Source: Cymbidium sinense
Lineage: Eukaryota; Streptophyta; Magnoliopsida; Asparagales; Orchidaceae
Reading direction: 5' to 3'
NCBI GenBank assembly: GCA_021442155.1
Contig: JAKCPB010001400.1
Span: forward strand, 1 to 64,000
Length of the DNA: 64,000 bases
Both the position numbers and the translations under genes were made by a program. The notes below the pieces were generated by a model that worked only from the letters and a program-made list of their open reading frames with translations, had not been told where the DNA came from and did not search any database. This document shows, piece after piece, positions 60,400 to 64,000 of this stretch (position 1 is its first letter; every line of letters begins with the position of its first letter).

Positions 60400-61100
60400 T
60401 AGGGTTTAGGGTGTAGGGTTAATGGTTTATGGTTTATAGTTTAAGGTTTATGGTTTGGGGCTTAGGGGTTAGGGTTTAGGGTTTTAGGATTAGGGTTTTA
60501 GGATTTAAGGTTTAGCATTATATGTTTAGGGTTTAGGATTAGTTTTATGGTTTAAGGTTTAGGATTAGTTTTATGGTTTAGGGTTTAGGCTTAGGGTTTA
60601 TGCTTTTAGGGTTTAGTGTTTAGGGTTAGGTATTAGGGTTTAGCATTTTTTAGAGTTTAGGGTTTAGGGTTTATGGTTTAGGGTTTGGGGTTAATGGTTT
60701 AGGCTTTAGGCTTTAGGTTTTAAAGTTTTTTGGGTTTAAGTTTTTGGGTTTAAGGTTTAGAGTTAGTTTAGGGTTTAACTAGTTTAGTTTAGGTTTAGTT
60801 TTAAAATTTTTAGTTGGATTTAGTTTAGGGTTTAGGTTTAGTTTTAGTTTTAGGTTTATAGTTTAGGTTTAGGGTTAGGAGTTTAGTTTTAAGTTTAGTT
60901 TAAGGTTAATTTAACATTTAAGTTTAGGGTTTAGTTTATAGTTTAGGTTTAGGTTTATTTATGGTTTAGTTTAGGGTTTAGGATTTATTTAGGGTTTAGG
61001 GTTTAGGGTTTTATGATTTAGGTTTAGGGTTTAGGGTTTAGGGTTTAGAGTTTAGTATTTAGGGTTTTATGGTTTAGGGTTTAGGGTATAGAGTTTTTTT
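60400..61100 (+). repeat. TTTAGGG-variant block right of LINE copy 5
   Basis: About 700 bases of TTTAGGG with frequent variants (TTTATGG, TTTAAGG, TTTTAGG), parallel to 46275-46815. A denser patch lies at 60985-61085. Confidence 0.9.
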
Positions 61101-62880
61101 TTAAAATTAGGTTTAGGTTGTTTTTTAATTTTTTTATGTAGTTAAGGTTTTGGTTTTGGTATAGGTTTAGGTTTATTTACTTTTAGCTTAGTTTACTTTT
61201 TTAGTTTTATTCTAGTTTAGGTTTTATTTTTTTTAGGTTTTTATTTTTAGTTTAGTTTAGGTATTGGTTTATTTAGGTTTATTTAGTTATTTATTTATTT
61301 AGGTTTTTTTTTTTAGTTTAGGTTTTAGTTTAGGTTTATGTTTTATTTTTGATTTTAGTTTATTTTTATTTTAGTTTAGTTTAGGTTTTATTTTAGTTTA
61401 GTTCATGTTTATTTAGGTTTAGGTTTTTAGGTTTAGATTTATTTTAGGTTTAGGTTTTATTTATTTTTTATTTAGTTTATTTATTTTTAGTTTTTTTAGT
61501 ATGGTTTAGTTAATTTTATTTAGTTTTTAGTTTATTTACTAGGTTTAGGTTTATTTAGTTTAGTTTAGGTTTGGGGTTTAGGTTTTGTTTAGGTTTAGGT
61601 TTTGGTTTTATTTATGTTTAGGATTTATTTAGTTTATTTATTTTTTTCTTTTATTTTTATTTAGGTTTATTTAGTTCAGTTTATTTAGTATAGGTTTTAT
61701 TTTTATTTAGGTTTATGTTTAGTTTAGGTTTATTTTATTTTCATTTAGGTTTAGGTTTAGTTTTATTTGTAGTTTAGTTTTATTTATAGTTTAGTTTATT
61801 TAGGTTTAGGTTTAGGTTTATTTAGGTTTATTTAGTTTAGGTTTTTTATTTTTAGGTTTAGGTTCATTTATTTTTATTTTAGATTTTAATTGTATTTTAT
61901 TTGTTTAGTTTATTTATTTAGGTTTTATGTTTATTTTGATTTATTTTTTAGCAGGTTTAGGTTTATTTATTTTTATTTAGTTGTATTTTTTATTTTAGGT
62001 TTATTTATATTTTAGTTTATTTACTTTAGTTTAGATTTTTTTATTTTATTTTTATTTAGTTTATTTAGGTTTATTATTTTTTAATTTATTTATTTTATTT
62101 TATTTATTTTTTTTAGGTTTAGTTTTATTTATTTATTTATTTATTTTTTATTTTTAGTTTATTTATTTATTTATTTTATTTATTTAGTTTATTTTATTTA
62201 TTTTTATTTTTATTTTTTTTTTTTTATTTATTTATTTATTTATTTAGTTTAGTTTATTTTATTTTATTTTTGGGTTTAGTTTATTTAGGTTTAGGTTTAT
62301 TTTTTTTATTTAGGTTTTTTTTTTTTTAGTTTATTTAGTTTATTTTTTTTATTTTTTTATTTTTTATTTATTATTTTAGTTTAGGTTTATTTAGTTTATT
62401 ATTTATTTAGTTTATTTATTTTTTAGTTTATTTAGGTTTATTTATTTTTATTTTTTTAGGTTTAGGTTTTATTTAGGTTTATTTATTTTTATTTAGTTTA
62501 GTTTATTTTATTTATTTTTTTTTTATTTTAGGTTTATTTATTTAGTTTATTTAGGTTTAGGTTTATTTTATTTAGTTTATTTATTTAGTTTATTAGGTTT
62601 AGGTTTGGGTTAGGTTTAATTTATTTTATTTAGGTTTATTTATTTAGTTTAGGTTTAGTTTATTTTAGTTTATTTTAGTTTATTTTATTTAGTTTAGGTT
62701 TATTATTATTTTTTTAGTTTAGGTTTATTTATTTTATTTATTTATTTTTTATTTAGGTTTATTTTTGGGTTTATTTTTTATTTATTTAGTTTAGGTTTAG
62801 GTTTAGTTTAGGTTTATTTATTTAGTTTAGGTTTTAGTTTAGTTTATTATTTTATTTATTTAGTTTTTTTTAGATTTTAT
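61101..62880 (+). repeat. Unit D TTTAGG/TTTA array
   Basis: Opens with the ATGTAGTTAAGGTTTTGGTT word shared with 46860, then TTTAGGTTTA, TTTATTTAG and TTTATTT words. From about 62030 it becomes nearly pure TTTA/TTTAG with hardly any C. No gene. Confidence 0.86.
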
Positions 62881-63934
62881 TTAGTTTAGTTTTATTTAGT
62901 TTATTATTATTATTATTTAGTTTAGTTTATTATTTAGTTTAGTTTTTGGTTTATTATTATTTTAGTTTTAGGTATGTTTATTATTAGTTTATATTTATTT
63001 AGGTTTATTTATTATTTAGTTTATTATTTAGTTTGGTTTATTATTATTATTATATTTTGGTATTTATTAGTTTAGTTATTTGTTTATTTAGTTTAATTTA
63101 TTATTAGTTTATAGTTTAGTGTTATTATTTATTTATTTTTGTTTTAGTTATTGGTTTATTTAGTTTTTATTATTAGTTTAGTTATTATTTAGTTTATTTG
63201 GGTTTAGTTAGTTTTTAGTTTTTAGTTTAGTTTAGTTATTAGTTAATTTATTATTATTGGTTATTTATTAATAATTTAGTTAGTTTATTAGTTAGTTTTA
63301 GTTTTTAGTTAGTTTATTTAGTTATTATTTATTAGTTATTTTTAGGTTAGTTATGTTTAGGTTAGTTTTATTAGTTAGTTATATTATTTAGTTATTTTTT
63401 TTAGTTTAATTTTTTAGTTTATTAGTTTAGTTTTAGTTTAGTTTAGGTTTAGTTTAGTTTTTTATTAGTTTTATTAGTTTAGTTTATTTTAGTTTATTAT
63501 TGGTGGTTTTTTTTTATTTATGTTTTATTTAGTTATTAATTTATTAATAATTTAGTTAGTTTTATATTATTAGTTTTTTACTTTTATTAGTTATTATTTA
63601 GTTAGTTTAGTTTTGTTAGTTTTTATTAGTTTCTTTTTTAATTTATTATTAATTTCTATTTATTAAAAGTTTATTAGTTTTACTTTATTATTTATTAGTT
63701 TTAGTTTAGTTAGTTTAGTTTAGTGTTTTTTATTAGTTTCTTATTAGTTTGGGTTTAGGATTTAGTTTAGTTTAGGGTTTAGGGTTGTAGTTTAGGGTTT
63801 TATTAGGGTTAGTTTAGGGTTTAGCATTTAGGGTTAGGGTTTTTTTATTTTTTATTATTTTATTATTTTTAGGGATTAGGGTTTAGTTTAGGTTTTAGGT
63901 TTAGGGTTAGTTTTTTTGGGCTTTAGGGTTTTGG
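62881..63934 (+). repeat. Unit D TTATTAG block and last telomere-like block
   Basis: TTATTAG/TTTAGTTAG words to 63745, then TTTAGGG variants with GGGTTTAGCATTTAGGGTTA, the sequence that precedes GRP fragments. Confidence 0.86.
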
Positions 63935-64000
63935 TTTTTTAACAAAGAACAAATTTGGATTACATTTCTTCTTCTTGATTTCATCAATCAAGTAACACAA
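63935..64000 (-). pseudogene. G6: GRP retrocopy, only its 3' end inside the window
   Basis: The last 66 bases (AACAAAGAACAAATTTGGAT, TTTCTTCTTCTTGATTTC, CAATCAAGTAACACA) match the 3' UTR ends of G4 and G5. The coding part lies beyond the right edge. Confidence 0.8.

Overview
The window reads as nuclear DNA of a flowering plant. The basic repeat is the Arabidopsis-type telomere heptamer (TTTAGGG on the + strand), here mostly degenerate and mixed with long T/G-rich, C-poor tracts built from TTTA, TTTAGG, TTTATTTTA and TTATTAG words. I find no intact host gene, tRNA, rRNA or CRISPR array. Recognisable coding DNA is all retroposed: L1-clade plant LINEs (ORF1 with a DUF4283-like region and CCHC knuckle; ORF2 with APE-type endonuclease, reverse transcriptase and RNase H), 5'-truncated copies of a glycine-rich RNA-binding protein mRNA (GRP7-like), and a processed pseudogene of 60S acidic ribosomal protein P0. 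I cannot name the species.

Layout: LINE copy 1 (1-4107, cut by the window edge); telomere-like DNA with GRP fragment G1 (4717-5180); LINE copy 2 (5331-13838, near full length); a 0.4-kb LINE 3' end (13936-14347); 3.8 kb of telomere-like repeat with a GRP stub; LINE copy 3 (18181-26292, near full length); telomere-like DNA with GRP stub and G2 (27636-28129); P0 pseudogene (28240-29102); divergent LINE copy 6 (29965-33148) without ORF2; TTATTAG/ATT array (33149-35420); G3; a 6-kb T/G-rich unit; G4; a 7.4-kb unit; G5; a further unit interrupted by LINE copy 4 (52365-57312, lacking most of ORF2) and LINE copy 5 (59375-60399, 3' end only); and the start of G6 at the right edge.

Two processes explain the window. 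First, a compound unit of about 4-8 kb (LINE insertions subtracted) is repeated in tandem: GRP fragment, telomere block, AT-rich blocks opened by an AATTAAGTAAACC-like motif, telomere block, TTATTAG block, short telomere block, next GRP fragment. Second, retroposed sequences have repeatedly landed in these arrays, all on the minus strand. Where a poly(A) tail survives it abuts GGTTT/GGGTTT on one side, and telomere-like DNA resumes at the 5' end. This resembles telomere-repeat-associated LINEs of insects and Chlorella. Within the window it is the best candidate for a little-described system: plant L1 elements of at least three lineages, plus host mRNAs, accumulating in one orientation in TTTAGGG arrays. 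Most coding frames are broken. Part of the breakage, especially right of about 57.3 kb, looks like shortened homopolymers and may be consensus error rather than decay.
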